From positions 2,418,001-2,482,000 of the forward strand of contig NZ_AP018678.1 of the NCBI RefSeq assembly GCF_002218005.2: a DNA stretch of 64,000 nucleotides. The letters run 5' to 3'. Both the position numbers and the translations under genes were made by a program. A model generated the notes under the pieces. It worked only from the letters and a program-made list of their open reading frames with translations. It searched no databases and was not told the origin of the DNA. Shown here one piece after another: positions 35,595 through 45,535 of the stretch (position 1 is the stretch's first letter; every line of letters starts with the position of its first letter). The stretch is from Vibrio algivorus (GTDB lineage: Bacteria > Pseudomonadota > Gammaproteobacteria > Enterobacterales > Vibrionaceae).

Positions 35595-38500
35595 TTACTC
35601 TTCGTCTTCTAGCTCGATGTTAATACCTAGCGAGCGAATCTCTTTCAACAATACGTTGAACGATTCTGGCATGCCAGGCTCCATGCTGTGGTCGCCATCG
35701 ACGATGTTTTTGTACATCTTCGTACGGCCATTCACGTCATCAGACTTAACAGTTAGCATTTCTTGAAGCGTGTAAGCAGCACCGTATGCTTCTAGTGCCC
35801 ATACTTCCATCTCACCGAAACGCTGGCCACCGAACTGAGCTTTACCACCAAGTGGTTGCTGAGTTACTAGGCTGTAAGAGCCAGTCGAACGTGCGTGCAT
35901 CTTGTCATCAACCAAGTGGTTCAGTTTCAGCATGTACATGTAACCTACCGTTACAGGACGCTCAAACTTATCACCCGTACGACCATCGTATAGGTCTAAT
36001 TGACCAGACGTTGGAAGATCAGCAAGCGCAAGCAATTCTTTAATTGCTGGTTCGTTTGCACCATCGAATACAGGTGTAGCAATTGGTAGACCGCCACGCA
36101 AGTTTCCGATTAGAGTACGGACTTCATCATCAGACAGTTCAGCAATGTTCACTTCTTGGCGAGTATCGCCTAAGTCATAAACTTTCTGTAAGAACTCGCG
36201 GAATTTTGCTAGTTCTTGTTGCTCTTTCACCATCTGGTTAATCTTGTCGCCAATACCTTTCGCTGCAAGACCTAAGTGAACTTCAAGGATCTGACCGATG
36301 TTCATACGTGATGGTACACCCAGTGGGTTCAACACGATATCAACAGGTTGACCTTTTTCATCATAAGGCATGTCTTCAACAGGGTTGATCTTAGAGATTA
36401 CACCCTTGTTACCGTGACGACCCGCCATCTTATCACCAGGTTGAATGCGACGTTTAACTGCTAGGTAAACCTTAACAATCTTCAGTACGCCCGGTGCAAG
36501 ATCATCACCTTGGGTGATCTTACGACGTTTAGTTTCAAACTTCTTATCAAAGTCAGCTTTTAGCTCATCCCACTGCTCAGCAAGTTGCTCAAGCTGAGAC
36601 TGCAGTGTATCGTCTTCTAGTGTTTGTACTAACCACTGCTTACGATCCATTGAGTCTAGTTTCGCTTCAGAGAAGCCACCAGAAATCAGCAGAGAACGAA
36701 CACGCGCTAATAGACCACCTTCAAGAATTTGGAACTCTTCAGTTAAGTCTTTCTTCGCGTCTTTCAGCTGCATTTGTTCAATTTCAAGCGCACGCTTGTC
36801 TTTTTCTACGCCATCGCGAGTAAAGACTTGAACATCAATGATAGTACCTGAGATAGAGTTAGGTACACGTAGTGACGTATCTTTAACATCAGATGCTTTT
36901 TCACCGAAGATTGCACGTAGTAGTTTCTCTTCAGGAGTCAGTTGTGTTTCACCTTTAGGGGTTACTTTACCAACTAGGATGTCGCCACCCTTCACTTCAG
37001 CACCAATGTAAACGATACCTGACTCATCTAACTTAGATAGAGCAGACTCACCTACGTTTGGAATATCAGCTGTAATTTCTTCGCTACCAAGCTTGGTATC
37101 ACGAGCCACACAAGAAAGCTCTTGAATGTGAATCGTTGTGAAACGGTCTTCTTGAACTACGCGCTCAGATACTAAGATTGAGTCTTCGAAGTTGTAACCA
37201 TTCCAAGGCATGAATGCGATACGCATGTTTTGGCCAAGTGCCAGCTCACCAAGGTCGGTAGAAGGACCATCAGCAAGAACGTCACCACGTGAAACAGGTT
37301 CACCCGGTAGTACGGTTGGACGTTGGTTAATACATGTGTTTTGGTTTGAACGGGTGTACTTAGTTAAGTTATAGATGTCGATACCAGCTTCACCTGGAAC
37401 CAACTCATCTTCGTTAACTTTAATTACGATACGTGATGCGTCGACAGATTGAACTGTACCGCCACGTTTCGCAACTGCTGTTACACCTGAGTCAACCGCT
37501 ACATTACGCTCAATACCAGTACCAACTAGAGGCTTATCAGCTTTTAGTGTTGGTACTGCTTGACGTTGCATGTTTGCACCCATCAATGCACGGTTCGCAT
37601 CATCGTGTTCTAGGAACGGGATAAGCGAGGCAGCGATAGATACAACTTGGTTTGTTGCCACGTCCATGTAGTTAACATGGTCACGTGGGTGAAGACCAGA
37701 TTCACCTTTCTGACGAGCTGTGATTAGCTCATCGGCAAAACGACCTTCGTCAGTCAAGTGTGCGTTCGCCTGAGCGATAACAAACTGACCTTCTTCAATA
37801 GCAGAAAGGTAATCCACTTCTTCAGTTACAACACCATCAACAACGCGACGGTACGGAGTCTCTAGGAAACCGTATTCATTACAACGAGCAAACGCTGATA
37901 ATGAGTTGATCAAACCGATGTTTGGACCTTCTGGCGTTTCGATCGGACATAGACGACCGTAGTGAGTTACGTGAACGTCACGCACTTCAAAGCCGGCACG
38001 CTCACGCGTCAAACCACCAGGACCTAATGCAGAAATACGACGCTTATGCGTCACTTCTGACAACGGGTTGTTCTGATCCATAAATTGAGAAAGCTGTGAT
38101 GAGCCAAAGAACTCTTTCACTGCAGCCGAAATCGGCTTAGCATTGATAAGGTCTTGAGGCATAATCGCATCTAAATCACCAAGACTTAGACGCTCTTTCA
38201 CTGCACGTTCAACACGGACTAGACCAACACGGAATTGGTTTTCAGCCATTTCACCAACAGAACGGATACGACGGTTGCCAAGGTGGTCAATATCATCCAC
38301 TTCACCAATACCGTTACGAATACCGATCAGTTTCTTCATTACCGCAATGATATCCGTTTCATCAAGGATACCTTGGTCTTGCGCATCTTCACGTTCGATA
38401 GAGCTGTTAAACTTCATACGACCAACAGTCGATAGGTCATAACGCTCTTCAGAGAAGAATAGGCTTTGGAATAAAGATTCTGCTGCTTCTTTCGTTGGTG

Positions 38501-39623
38501 GCTCGCCAGGGCGCATCATACGGTAGATTTCTACAAGTGCAGAAATACGGTCCGTTGTACTGTCAACACGTACTGTGTCTGACATGAATGGGCCATGGTC
38601 TAAGTCATTAGTAAACAGAACTTCAAGCTTCTTATAACCAGCTTGGGAAAGGTTCGCTAATGCTTCTAATGAAATTGCTTGGTTCGCTGCAACGATCAGT
38701 TCGCCAGTTGATTCATCAACATAATCTTTAGATGCCACTTTATCGACAATGTACTCAACTGGTACTTCAATAAATTCAACACCATCTTTTTCAAGATTAC
38801 GGATATGACGAGCCGTTACGCGACGACCAGCTTCTACATAAACTGTACCATTTGCTTCAATATCAAATGATGCTGTTTCACCACGTAGACGATCTGGTAC
38901 CAACTCCATTAATAGAGTTTGATCTTTTACTTCAAAGCGCACTTTTTCAAAGAATATATCTAGGATCTCTTCTGTGGTCTTACCTAGTGCACGTAAAATA
39001 ATTGATGCAGGAAGCTTACGACGACGGTCGATACGTACGTATAAGTTATCTTTCGGATCGAATTCAAAATCCAACCACGAACCACGGTAAGGAATAACAC
39101 GTGCGTTATAAAGCACTTTTCCTGACGAATGGGTTTTACCCTTATCGCTGTCGAAGAACACGCCTGGGCTTCGGTGCAACTGGGATACGATAACCCTCTC
39201 AGTACCATTAATTACGAAGGTACCATTGTCTGTCATGAGTGGAATTTCACCCATGTAGACTTCTTGTTCTTTGATGTCTTTTACAGTACCTGCTGGTGCG
39301 TCTTTATCAAATACAACTAGGCGCAGTTTAACGCGTAGTGGTTTCGAATAAGTGACACCACGAATTTGACATTCTTTAACGTCAAATACTGGTTCACCAA
39401 GACGGTAGCTAACGTATTGCAGCTCAGAATTGCCGTTATAGCTCTGAATTGGAAAAACAGAACGGAAAGCAGCTTCAAGACCGTATTGACCTTCAGGATC
39501 TTGTTCAATGAACTTGTCGAATGAATCGAGCTGGATCGATAGCAAATATGGAACGTCCAATACTTGTGGACGCTTACCAAAATCCTTACGGATGCGCTTT
39601 TTCTCGGTATAAGAGTAAACCAT
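35595..39623 (-). CDS. rpoB: DNA-directed RNA polymerase subunit beta
   Basis: Second catalytic subunit, 1342 residues, identical in length to the E. coli protein. The rifampicin-binding cluster SQLSQFMDQNNPLSEVTHKR is wild type at the positions usually mutated to resistance. Other landmarks are CPIETPEGPNIGLINSL, MAGRHGNKGVISKI and the C-terminal PLGGKAQFGGQRFGEMEVW. It is separated from rplL by 280 bases that contain an attenuator-like pair of hairpins, as in E. coli. Confidence 0.98.
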   Translation of the reverse strand: MVYSYTEKKRIRKDFGKRPQVLDVPYLLSIQLDSFDKFIEQDPEGQYGLEAAFRSVFPIQSYNGNSELQYVSYRLGEPVFDVKECQIRGVTYSKPLRVKLRLVVFDKDAPAGTVKDIKEQEVYMGEIPLMTDNGTFVINGTERVIVSQLHRSPGVFFDSDKGKTHSSGKVLYNARVIPYRGSWLDFEFDPKDNLYVRIDRRRKLPASIILRALGKTTEEILDIFFEKVRFEVKDQTLLMELVPDRLRGETASFDIEANGTVYVEAGRRVTARHIRNLEKDGVEFIEVPVEYIVDKVASKDYVDESTGELIVAANQAISLEALANLSQAGYKKLEVLFTNDLDHGPFMSDTVRVDSTTDRISALVEIYRMMRPGEPPTKEAAESLFQSLFFSEERYDLSTVGRMKFNSSIEREDAQDQGILDETDIIAVMKKLIGIRNGIGEVDDIDHLGNRRIRSVGEMAENQFRVGLVRVERAVKERLSLGDLDAIMPQDLINAKPISAAVKEFFGSSQLSQFMDQNNPLSEVTHKRRISALGPGGLTRERAGFEVRDVHVTHYGRLCPIETPEGPNIGLINSLSAFARCNEYGFLETPYRRVVDGVVTEEVDYLSAIEEGQFVIAQANAHLTDEGRFADELITARQKGESGLHPRDHVNYMDVATNQVVSIAASLIPFLEHDDANRALMGANMQRQAVPTLKADKPLVGTGIERNVAVDSGVTAVAKRGGTVQSVDASRIVIKVNEDELVPGEAGIDIYNLTKYTRSNQNTCINQRPTVLPGEPVSRGDVLADGPSTDLGELALGQNMRIAFMPWNGYNFEDSILVSERVVQEDRFTTIHIQELSCVARDTKLGSEEITADIPNVGESALSKLDESGIVYIGAEVKGGDILVGKVTPKGETQLTPEEKLLRAIFGEKASDVKDTSLRVPNSISGTIIDVQVFTRDGVEKDKRALEIEQMQLKDAKKDLTEEFQILEGGLLARVRSLLISGGFSEAKLDSMDRKQWLVQTLEDDTLQSQLEQLAEQWDELKADFDKKFETKRRKITQGDDLAPGVLKIVKVYLAVKRRIQPGDKMAGRHGNKGVISKINPVEDMPYDEKGQPVDIVLNPLGVPSRMNIGQILEVHLGLAAKGIGDKINQMVKEQQELAKFREFLQKVYDLGDTRQEVNIAELSDDEVRTLIGNLRGGLPIATPVFDGANEPAIKELLALADLPTSGQLDLYDGRTGDKFERPVTVGYMYMLKLNHLVDDKMHARSTGSYSLVTQQPLGGKAQFGGQRFGEMEVWALEAYGAAYTLQEMLTVKSDDVNGRTKMYKNIVDGDHSMEPGMPESFNVLLKEIRSLGINIELEDEE

Positions 39624-39840
39624 GGGGTTCCTCAGCTAGCTGATAAGTGACCCAAACTGCCCAAGACACGTTTCATACCAAATTTAATTGATAAAACGGG
39701 GACAGTGACTAACAACACTGTTTATGTGGATACACCCTAATCTCATCTGAACGTTTTTATTTCAGCAGAGCCTTAGCGATGTTTTTTGCTGGGTCATAGA
39801 TGCCTAAACAGCGGGAAAATTAATCTATGCCCTACAGCGC

Positions 39841-39888
39841 AAAAAGGCCGGTGGTCAATTAACCACCAGCCATTAGCCTTTCGGCTAA
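39841..39888 (-). terminator. rplL-rpoB attenuator hairpins
   Basis: On the minus strand after the rplL stop, a short hairpin TTAGCC/GGCTAA (39874-39879 with 39883-39888) is followed by GGCTGGTGGT/ACCACCGGCC (39846-39855 with 39862-39871) and a run of five Ts. It matches the partial terminator known between rplL and rpoB in E. coli, which sets the ratio of ribosomal protein to polymerase. The remaining 220 bases to rpoB contain no gene. Confidence 0.75.
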
Positions 39889-39903
39889 GAAATTAAGTAT
39901 AAA

Positions 39904-40272
39904 TTACTTAACTTCAACAGAAGCACCAGCTTCTTCTAGTTGTGCTTTAAGAGCTTCAGCTTCTTCTTTAGAAACGCCTTCTTTAAGCGGAGCTGGAGCA
40001 CCGTCAACTAGACCTTTAGCTTCTTTAAGACCTAGGCCAGTTGCGCCACGTACTGCTTTGATAACAGAAACTTTGTTACCGCCAGCAGCAGTTAGGATTA
40101 CGTCAAATTCAGTTTGCTCTTCAGCAGCGTCACCGCCAGCTGCGCCGCCAGCAACAACAGCTGCTGCAGCAGAAACGCCGAATTTTTCTTCCATAGCTTC
40201 GATAAGCTCAACAACTTGCATTACAGACATTTCTGCAACTGCGTCTAGGATTTGCTCGTTAGTAATAGACAT
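39904..40272 (-). CDS. rplL: 50S ribosomal protein L7/L12
   Basis: Multi-copy stalk protein of the ribosome that recruits translation factors. It has 122 residues (E. coli 121). An N-terminal dimerisation helix pair (about 1-35) is followed by an Ala/Gly-rich hinge (VVAGGAAGGDAAEEQ) and the globular C-terminal domain with KVSVIKAVRGATGLGLKEAK, the factor-binding surface. It lies 57 bases after rplJ in the same operon. Confidence 0.98.
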   Translation of the reverse strand: MSITNEQILDAVAEMSVMQVVELIEAMEEKFGVSAAAAVVAGGAAGGDAAEEQTEFDVILTAAGGNKVSVIKAVRGATGLGLKEAKGLVDGAPAPLKEGVSKEEAEALKAQLEEAGASVEVK

Positions 40273-40329
40273 AACAATTCTCTTTTAAGTTAACAATAAG
40301 TTTATTTAGCAATCAGTAAAAAGCAAGGC

Positions 40330-40821
40330 TTATGCAGCGTCTTGTTTTTGATCGCGAACAGCAGCGATAGTACGTACCAGCTTGCCAGCAGAAGCTTCTT
40401 TCATGCACATCATCAAGCGTGCAATCGCTTCGTCGTAAGTAGGTAGTGTCGCTAGTACATCAGCGTCAGTAACCGCGCCTTCAAATGCAGCAGCTTTGAT
40501 TTCAAATGCTTTGTTCTCTTTAGCGAAGTCTTTGAAAAGACGCGCCGCAGCACCTGGGTGCTCGTTAGAGAAAGCGATCAAAGTTGGACCAACGAATACG
40601 TCTTTTAGACATTCGTAGTCTGTACCGTCTACAGCACGACGAGCTAGTGTGTTACGAACAACTTTCATGTAAACACCAGCTTCACGAGCTTGTTTACGTA
40701 GAGAAGTCATTGCGCCAACAGCAACGCCACGAGAGTCAGCAACAACTGCAGAAAGTGCACCACTGGCTGCTTCGTTAACTTCAGCAACAATTGCTTGTTT
40801 GTCTTGAAGGTTTAAAGCCAT
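40330..40821 (-). CDS. rplJ: 50S ribosomal protein L10
   Basis: Anchors L7/L12 dimers to the large subunit. The 163 residues begin MALNLQDKQAIVAEVNEAA; the rRNA-binding N-terminal domain carries RNTLARRAVDGT, and the C-terminal helix binds L12. In E. coli the L10-L12 complex represses its own mRNA through the leader, and the 286-base gap upstream is consistent with such a leader here. Confidence 0.97.
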   Translation of the reverse strand: MALNLQDKQAIVAEVNEAASGALSAVVADSRGVAVGAMTSLRKQAREAGVYMKVVRNTLARRAVDGTDYECLKDVFVGPTLIAFSNEHPGAAARLFKDFAKENKAFEIKAAAFEGAVTDADVLATLPTYDEAIARLMMCMKEASAGKLVRTIAAVRDQKQDAA

Positions 40822-41074
40822 TTGGATTTACTCCTGGTTGTAGTTACACCACTCATTAAAATTAATGAGCGTTCTTAACGGTGCATTCCCAAATGAATAT
40901 TTTTTACAAAATACGACCATCAGTTCGGGCACCATCTACGTAGGTATTATTAAGTTAAGCCAATATCACTATTGATTAACGCCTACGGTCTTGGATGGAA
41001 GCATCATTTGCTCTGCCTTTGTCTAAAAAGAATTAGGCAAAATAAGCAACACTCCAACCATAATTAGGCGCAAA
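40822..41074 (-). promoter_or_regulatory. rplJ (L10) leader region
   Basis: Long untranslated leader between the rplJ promoter and ATG 40821, containing a ribosome site (CAGGAG). Such leaders bind L10-(L12)4 in gammaproteobacteria. I infer the function from position and length and have not modelled the fold. Confidence 0.5.
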
Positions 41075-41103
41075 ATTATACACAAATCTCGCGCCTAAGC
41101 AAA
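41075..41103 (-). promoter_or_regulatory. rplJL-rpoBC promoter
   Basis: On the minus strand, -35-like TTTGCT (41098-41103), 17-base spacer, perfect -10 TATAAT (41075-41080), then TTTGCGCC. It lies directly after the rplA stop and has the same layout as the rplK promoter. Confidence 0.6.
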
Positions 41104-41107
41104 TTAA

Positions 41108-41812
41108 TTAAGCAACTGTAGTATTAAGAGTCGCCTGATCAACTGCAACACCAGCACCCATAGTGGTAGAGATGCTTACTTTCTTCAGGAAAGTACCTTT
41201 CGCTGAAGAAGGTTTTGCTTTCTTAAGCGCTACTAGAAGAGCTTCTAAGTTCTCTTGTAGTTGGTTTGCTTCGAAAGATGCTTTACCAATAGTAGTGTGA
41301 ATGATGCCGTTTTTGTCGTTACGGTAACGAACCTGACCAGCTTTAGCATTTTTAACTGCTTCAGCAACGTTAGGAGTTACAGTACCAACTTTAGGGTTTG
41401 GCATAAGGCCGCGTGGACCTAGGATAGTACCTAGTTGACCAACTACACGCATTGCATCAGGAGAAGCAACAACTACGTCGAAGTTCATTTCGCCTTTTTT
41501 CACTAGCTCAGCTAGATCTTCCATACCAACGATATCTGCACCAGCTTCTTTCGCTGCTTCAGCGTTTGCACCTTGAGTGAAAACAGCTACGCGAATGTCA
41601 CGGCCAGTACCATGTGGAAGTACTGTAGCGCCACGAACGTTCTGGTCAGATTTACGAGCATCGATGCCTAGGTTTACAGCTACGTCTACGCTTTCTACGA
41701 ATTTAGCAGTCGCTAGTTCTTTAAGAAGAGCAACAGCTTCGTTGATTTCGTATTCTTTAGTCGCATCCACTTTTTCGCGGATTGTTTTCATACGCTTAGT
41801 AAGTTTTGCCAT
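41108..41812 (-). CDS. rplA: 50S ribosomal protein L1
   Basis: Binds 23S rRNA at the mobile L1 stalk and, in E. coli, represses the rplKA mRNA. It has 234 residues, the E. coli length. Segments include MAKLTKRMKTIREKVDATKE, GTGRDIRVAVFTQG and the signature GLMPNPKVGTVTPN. It starts four bases after the rplK stop, so translation is coupled. Confidence 0.98.
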   Translation of the reverse strand: MAKLTKRMKTIREKVDATKEYEINEAVALLKELATAKFVESVDVAVNLGIDARKSDQNVRGATVLPHGTGRDIRVAVFTQGANAEAAKEAGADIVGMEDLAELVKKGEMNFDVVVASPDAMRVVGQLGTILGPRGLMPNPKVGTVTPNVAEAVKNAKAGQVRYRNDKNGIIHTTIGKASFEANQLQENLEALLVALKKAKPSSAKGTFLKKVSISTTMGAGVAVDQATLNTTVA

Positions 41813-41816
41813 GATC

Positions 41817-42245
41817 TTATCCCTCTACCACTAGGCCCATTGAACGAGCAGTACCCGCGATAGAACGCTTCATCGCTTCGATGTCTGCGCCAGTCATATC
41901 TGCAGCTTTAGTTTCAGCAATCTCTTGTAGCTGAGCGTCAGTAACAGTACCAACTTTCTCAGTGTTTGGACGGCCAGAACCAGACTTAACGCCAGCAGCT
42001 TTCTTAAGAAGAACAGCAGCAGGTGGAGTCTTAGTTACAAACGTGAAAGAACGGTCGTTGTATACAGAGATAACAACTGGGATTGGAAGACCTTTCTCAA
42101 CAGATTCTGTTTTTGCATTGAACGCTTTACAGAATTCCATGATGTTTACGCCGTGTTGACCTAGTGCAGGACCAACCGGTGGACTTGGGTTTGCCATACC
42201 AGCTGCAACTTGCAGTTTGATATAAGCTTCTACTTTCTTAGCCAT
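41817..42245 (-). CDS. rplK: 50S ribosomal protein L11
   Basis: GTPase-centre protein of the large subunit, needed for RelA-dependent stringent signalling. It has 142 residues. The N-terminal domain has the proline-rich ANPSPPVGPALGQHGVNIMEF; the rRNA-binding C-terminal domain has KTPPAAVLLKKAAG and the family signature near the end (IAGTARSMGLVVEG). It is the substrate of PrmA, encoded at 5852-6739. It is the first gene of rplKA. Confidence 0.98.
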   Translation of the reverse strand: MAKKVEAYIKLQVAAGMANPSPPVGPALGQHGVNIMEFCKAFNAKTESVEKGLPIPVVISVYNDRSFTFVTKTPPAAVLLKKAAGVKSGSGRPNTEKVGTVTDAQLQEIAETKAADMTGADIEAMKRSIAGTARSMGLVVEG

Positions 42246-42331
42246 TTTAATTCCTAAATTTTGGGTACAGACGCTAATCGCTTGATCAGCTCCCCGCTAG
42301 CTTTACATTAATACCTGTAAAAAGGCGCGAA

Positions 42332-42360
42332 ATTATAGTCAAACTTCACGCCTGAAACAA
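42332..42360 (-). promoter_or_regulatory. rplKA promoter
   Basis: On the minus strand, TTGTTT (42355-42360), 17 bases, TATAAT (42332-42337), then TTCGCGCC before the start site. The GC-rich segment after the -10 fits growth-rate control. It lies 86 bases before rplK. Confidence 0.65.
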
Positions 42361-42389
42361 GCCTTTTGATGCTTTATTAAGCAAATTTA

Positions 42390-42938
42390 TTAGTCCGATT
42401 TTTCAACTTGACTAAATTCAAGCTCAACCGGTGTTGCACGACCAAAGATCGATACAGACACTTTTAAGCGGCTCTTTTCATAGTCAACTTGCTCAACCGT
42501 ACCATTGAAGTCAGCAAATGGGCCTTCTGTAACACGAACCACTTCACCTGCTTCAAATAATGTTTTCGGTCTTGGAGCTTCGCTCGCCTGTTCTAAACGA
42601 TTCAAGATAGCATCAGCTTCTTTATCGGTAATTGGAGCAGGACGATCAGAGGTGCCACCAATAAAGCCCATAACACGCGGAATACTACGTACTAAGTGCC
42701 ATGATTCATCATTCATTACCATTTGGACTAACACGTAGCCTGGAAAGAATTTACGCTCACTCTTACGACGTTGACCAGCGCGCATTTCCACCACTTCTTC
42801 AGTAGGTACTAATACGTCACCGAAAAACTCTTCCATAGCGTGCATTTTGATATGTTCGCGAAGAGATTGTGCAACACGGCCTTCAAACCCGGAAAAGGCT
42901 TGAACCACATACCAGCGTTTTTTTGGTGCTTCACTCAT
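42390..42938 (-). CDS. nusG: Transcription termination/antitermination factor NusG
   Basis: Binds the RNA polymerase clamp, contacts Rho and S10, and supports rRNA antitermination at boxA sites. The 182 residues begin APKKRWYVVQAFSGFEGRVA after the initial MSE, followed by FFPGYVLVQM and a C-terminal KOW domain (EVVRVTEGPFADFNGTVEQV). It lies 12 bases after secE. Confidence 0.97.
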   Translation of the reverse strand: MSEAPKKRWYVVQAFSGFEGRVAQSLREHIKMHAMEEFFGDVLVPTEEVVEMRAGQRRKSERKFFPGYVLVQMVMNDESWHLVRSIPRVMGFIGGTSDRPAPITDKEADAILNRLEQASEAPRPKTLFEAGEVVRVTEGPFADFNGTVEQVDYEKSRLKVSVSIFGRATPVELEFSQVEKSD

Positions 42939-42950
42939 GTTTAAAACCCC

Positions 42951-43328
42951 TTACACTCCAGTTGCTAGAGCAATTAGACGAACCATGATGCCGTCAATTC
43001 CCCATAGCAATAGAGCCATTACAATACTTACAGCTAATACGATAAATGTTGTTTGCATTGTTTCTTGGCGTGTAGGCCAAACCACTTTGCGCACTTCAAG
43101 TTTTGCTTCGCGAGCAAATACAATCGTAGCTTTACCTTTCGTTGTCAGAGCCGCTACACCAAGGGCAGCTGCAATTAAAATAACAACGGCTGCTGCACGA
43201 ATAGCAACAGACATTTCACCATACAGGTAATTTCCCACAACAGCAGCAGCTAGCAGTGCAAAAGTGATAAACCACTTAAAAGCATCTGCCGCTTTTGAGC
43301 TCTCATGAGTTTCAGCTTTGGCTTTCAT
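42951..43328 (-). CDS. secE: Preprotein translocase subunit SecE
   Basis: Clamps SecY in the inner-membrane translocon. From MKAKAETHESSKAADAFKW the protein has 126 residues with AGG eight bases upstream; a TTG six bases earlier is less likely. Three hydrophobic helices (about 17-37, 41-62, 96-116) are typical of the long gammaproteobacterial form. The conserved cytoplasmic segment is KLEVRKVVWPTRQETMQTT. Confidence 0.95.
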   Translation of the reverse strand: MKAKAETHESSKAADAFKWFITFALLAAAVVGNYLYGEMSVAIRAAAVVILIAAALGVAALTTKGKATIVFAREAKLEVRKVVWPTRQETMQTTFIVLAVSIVMALLLWGIDGIMVRLIALATGV

Positions 43329-43503
43329 AAACAAACCTGTGAAAAGTTTTACTTAAAAACGACAATAACCCCGCAATTGGCAGGGCTAACTCATTAGTTT
43401 AGGACAAGCCATCAACTAAATAAATTAGATATAAATCTAATACAATTCTTTGCTGAGTCAGTTACAAAACGACCAATTTATGCCTTCATTTTGTTCAGCG
43501 TAG

Positions 43504-43531
43504 AAAAAGGGCATCAAATGATGCCCTTTTT
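43504..43531 (-). terminator. tufB terminator
   Basis: Perfect 12-bp arms AAAAAGGGCATC (43504-43515) and GATGCCCTTTTT (43520-43531) with a 4-base loop, between tufB and secE. The symmetric A/T tracts would work on both strands. Confidence 0.9.
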
Positions 43532-43581
43532 GATAGTCGTTAGTCAAATACAATTCGTATTTAAACTTAAAGTTTGGCTAA

Positions 43582-44766
43582 TTAAGCGATGATTTTCGCT
43601 ACAACACCAGCACCAACTGTACGGCCACCTTCACGGATAGCGAAACGTAGACCTTCATCCATCGCGATTGGTGCGATTAGAGTAACTGTCATTTGTACGT
43701 TATCACCAGGCATTACCATCTCAACACCTTCTGGTAGTTGGATGTCGCCAGTTACGTCAGTTGTACGGAAGTAGAACTGTGGACGGTAACCTTTGAAGAA
43801 TGGAGTATGACGACCACCTTCATCTTTCGAAAGTACGTATACTTCTGATTCGAAAGTTGTGTGTGGGTTGATTGAACCTTTAGCAGCCAATACTTGACCA
43901 CGTTCAACGTCATCACGCTTAGTACCACGTAGAAGTGCACCAACGTTCTCACCTGCACGACCTTCGTCAAGCAGTTTACGGAACATTTCAACACCAGTAC
44001 ATGTCGTTACTGTTGTGTCTTTGATACCAACGATTTCTACTTCGTCACCTACACGTAGGATACCACGCTCGATACGACCAGTTACAACCGTACCACGACC
44101 TTGAATTGAGAATACGTCTTCAATTGGTAGTAGGAATGGTTGGTCTACTGCACGCTCTGGCTCAGGAATGTAAGAATCTAGTGCTTCTGCAAGCTCAACG
44201 ATTTTGTCTTCCCACTCTTTCTCGCCGTTTAGAGCGCCAAGAGCTGAACCTTGGATTACTGGTAGATCATCACCTGGGAAGTCGTACTCAGAAAGAAGTT
44301 CACGAACTTCCATTTCTACTAGCTCTAGAAGCTCTTCATCATCAACCATGTCACATTTGTTCATGAATACGATGATGTAAGGAATACCAACCTGACGACC
44401 AAGTAGGATGTGCTCACGTGTTTGTGGCATTGGACCATCAGTCGCAGCTACTACTAGGATACCGCCGTCCATTTGCGCAGCACCAGTGATCATGTTTTTA
44501 ACATAATCGGCGTGTCCTGGGCAGTCTACGTGTGCGTAGTGACGTGCTGGAGTATCGTACTCAACGTGAGAAGTTGCGATTGTGATACCACGCTCGCGCT
44601 CTTCTGGAGCGTTATCGATAGATGCGAAGTCTTTTGCTACACCGCCGTACACTTTTGCAAGTGTAGTACAGATAGCAGCAGTAAGAGTTGTTTTACCGTG
44701 GTCAACGTGGCCGATAGTACCAACGTTTACGTGCGGTTTCGTACGTTCAAATTTTTCTTTAGACAT
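43582..44766 (-). CDS. tufB: Elongation factor Tu
   Basis: GTPase that delivers aminoacyl-tRNA to the ribosome; 394 residues as in E. coli. G1 is GHVDHGKTTL, G2 includes RGITIATSHVEY, G3 is DCPGHADYV, G4 is NKCD and G5 is GSALGAL. Domains 2 and 3 follow, with the C-terminal REGGRTVGAGVVAKII. It lies downstream of four tRNA genes in one transcription unit, the exact arrangement of E. coli thrU-tyrU-glyT-thrT-tufB, which is why I assign tufB rather than tufA. Confidence 0.97.
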   Translation of the reverse strand: MSKEKFERTKPHVNVGTIGHVDHGKTTLTAAICTTLAKVYGGVAKDFASIDNAPEERERGITIATSHVEYDTPARHYAHVDCPGHADYVKNMITGAAQMDGGILVVAATDGPMPQTREHILLGRQVGIPYIIVFMNKCDMVDDEELLELVEMEVRELLSEYDFPGDDLPVIQGSALGALNGEKEWEDKIVELAEALDSYIPEPERAVDQPFLLPIEDVFSIQGRGTVVTGRIERGILRVGDEVEIVGIKDTTVTTCTGVEMFRKLLDEGRAGENVGALLRGTKRDDVERGQVLAAKGSINPHTTFESEVYVLSKDEGGRHTPFFKGYRPQFYFRTTDVTGDIQLPEGVEMVMPGDNVQMTVTLIAPIAMDEGLRFAIREGGRTVGAGVVAKIIA

Positions 44767-44878
44767 GGATAGTCCCTCTAGGTACGGATTTAGGTGGCTT
44801 GAATGACCACGTAACCAAAAAATAATAGTACTTTTTAGTAAAGTAAGTGTATCTCAATCGGAAAATATTGCTTAAAAC

Positions 44879-44955
44879 TGGTGCTGATACCCAGACTCGA
44901 ACTGGGGACCTCACCCTTACCAAGGGTGCGCTCTACCGGGCTGAGCTATATCAGC
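44879..44955 (-). tRNA. thrT: tRNA-Thr (GGT)
   Basis: 77 bases including an encoded CCA. The acceptor begins GCTGATATAG, the anticodon loop gives CTTGGTAAG (GGT), and the T arm is GTTCGAGTC. It is the last of four tRNAs before tufB. Confidence 0.96.
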
Positions 44956-44982
44956 ACTACATTGTTTTATAAAATACAGAAT

Positions 44983-45057
<75 letters not shown>

Positions 45058-45128
45058 ACACGTGTAACTCTGAGCGCTATTTTCACAATTTATTTACATT
45101 CATTTTGATTATAAAACAAATGTCAATA

Positions 45129-45213
<85 letters not shown>

Positions 45214-45252
45214 AAATTTTTTGTTGCTTGCCATCTCTATCATATAAAGAGA

Positions 45253-45328
<76 letters not shown>

Positions 45329-45341
45329 GCAAGTGGGGCGA

Positions 45342-45370
45342 ATTCTATTGAATGTTCCAAAAGCTTGCAA
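45342..45370 (-). promoter_or_regulatory. Promoter of the tRNA4-tufB operon
   Basis: On the minus strand, TTGCAA (45365-45370), 17-base spacer, TAGAAT (45342-45347), then TCGCCCCAC before thrU. The GC-rich discriminator matches stable-RNA promoters. Confidence 0.75.
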
Positions 45371-45535
45371 GGGTAAAATGCAAAAAACCATTATTTTCAT
45401 TAATGGAATAGGAAATTGGGTATAAATAAGGCAAAAAGTTGCTAATTTACTACTAAAGTCACCTAACGCTTATTTGAAATCAACGTCGCTTGGTGTATCT
45501 TCGCTCATCCTTTTTGGTTATTTTCGAGTCTTTCT

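Noticed and set aside
35595..39623. Possible rifampicin-resistance substitution in rpoB
   Set aside because: The cluster around SQLSQFMDQNNPLSEVTHKR has wild-type residues at the commonly mutated positions.
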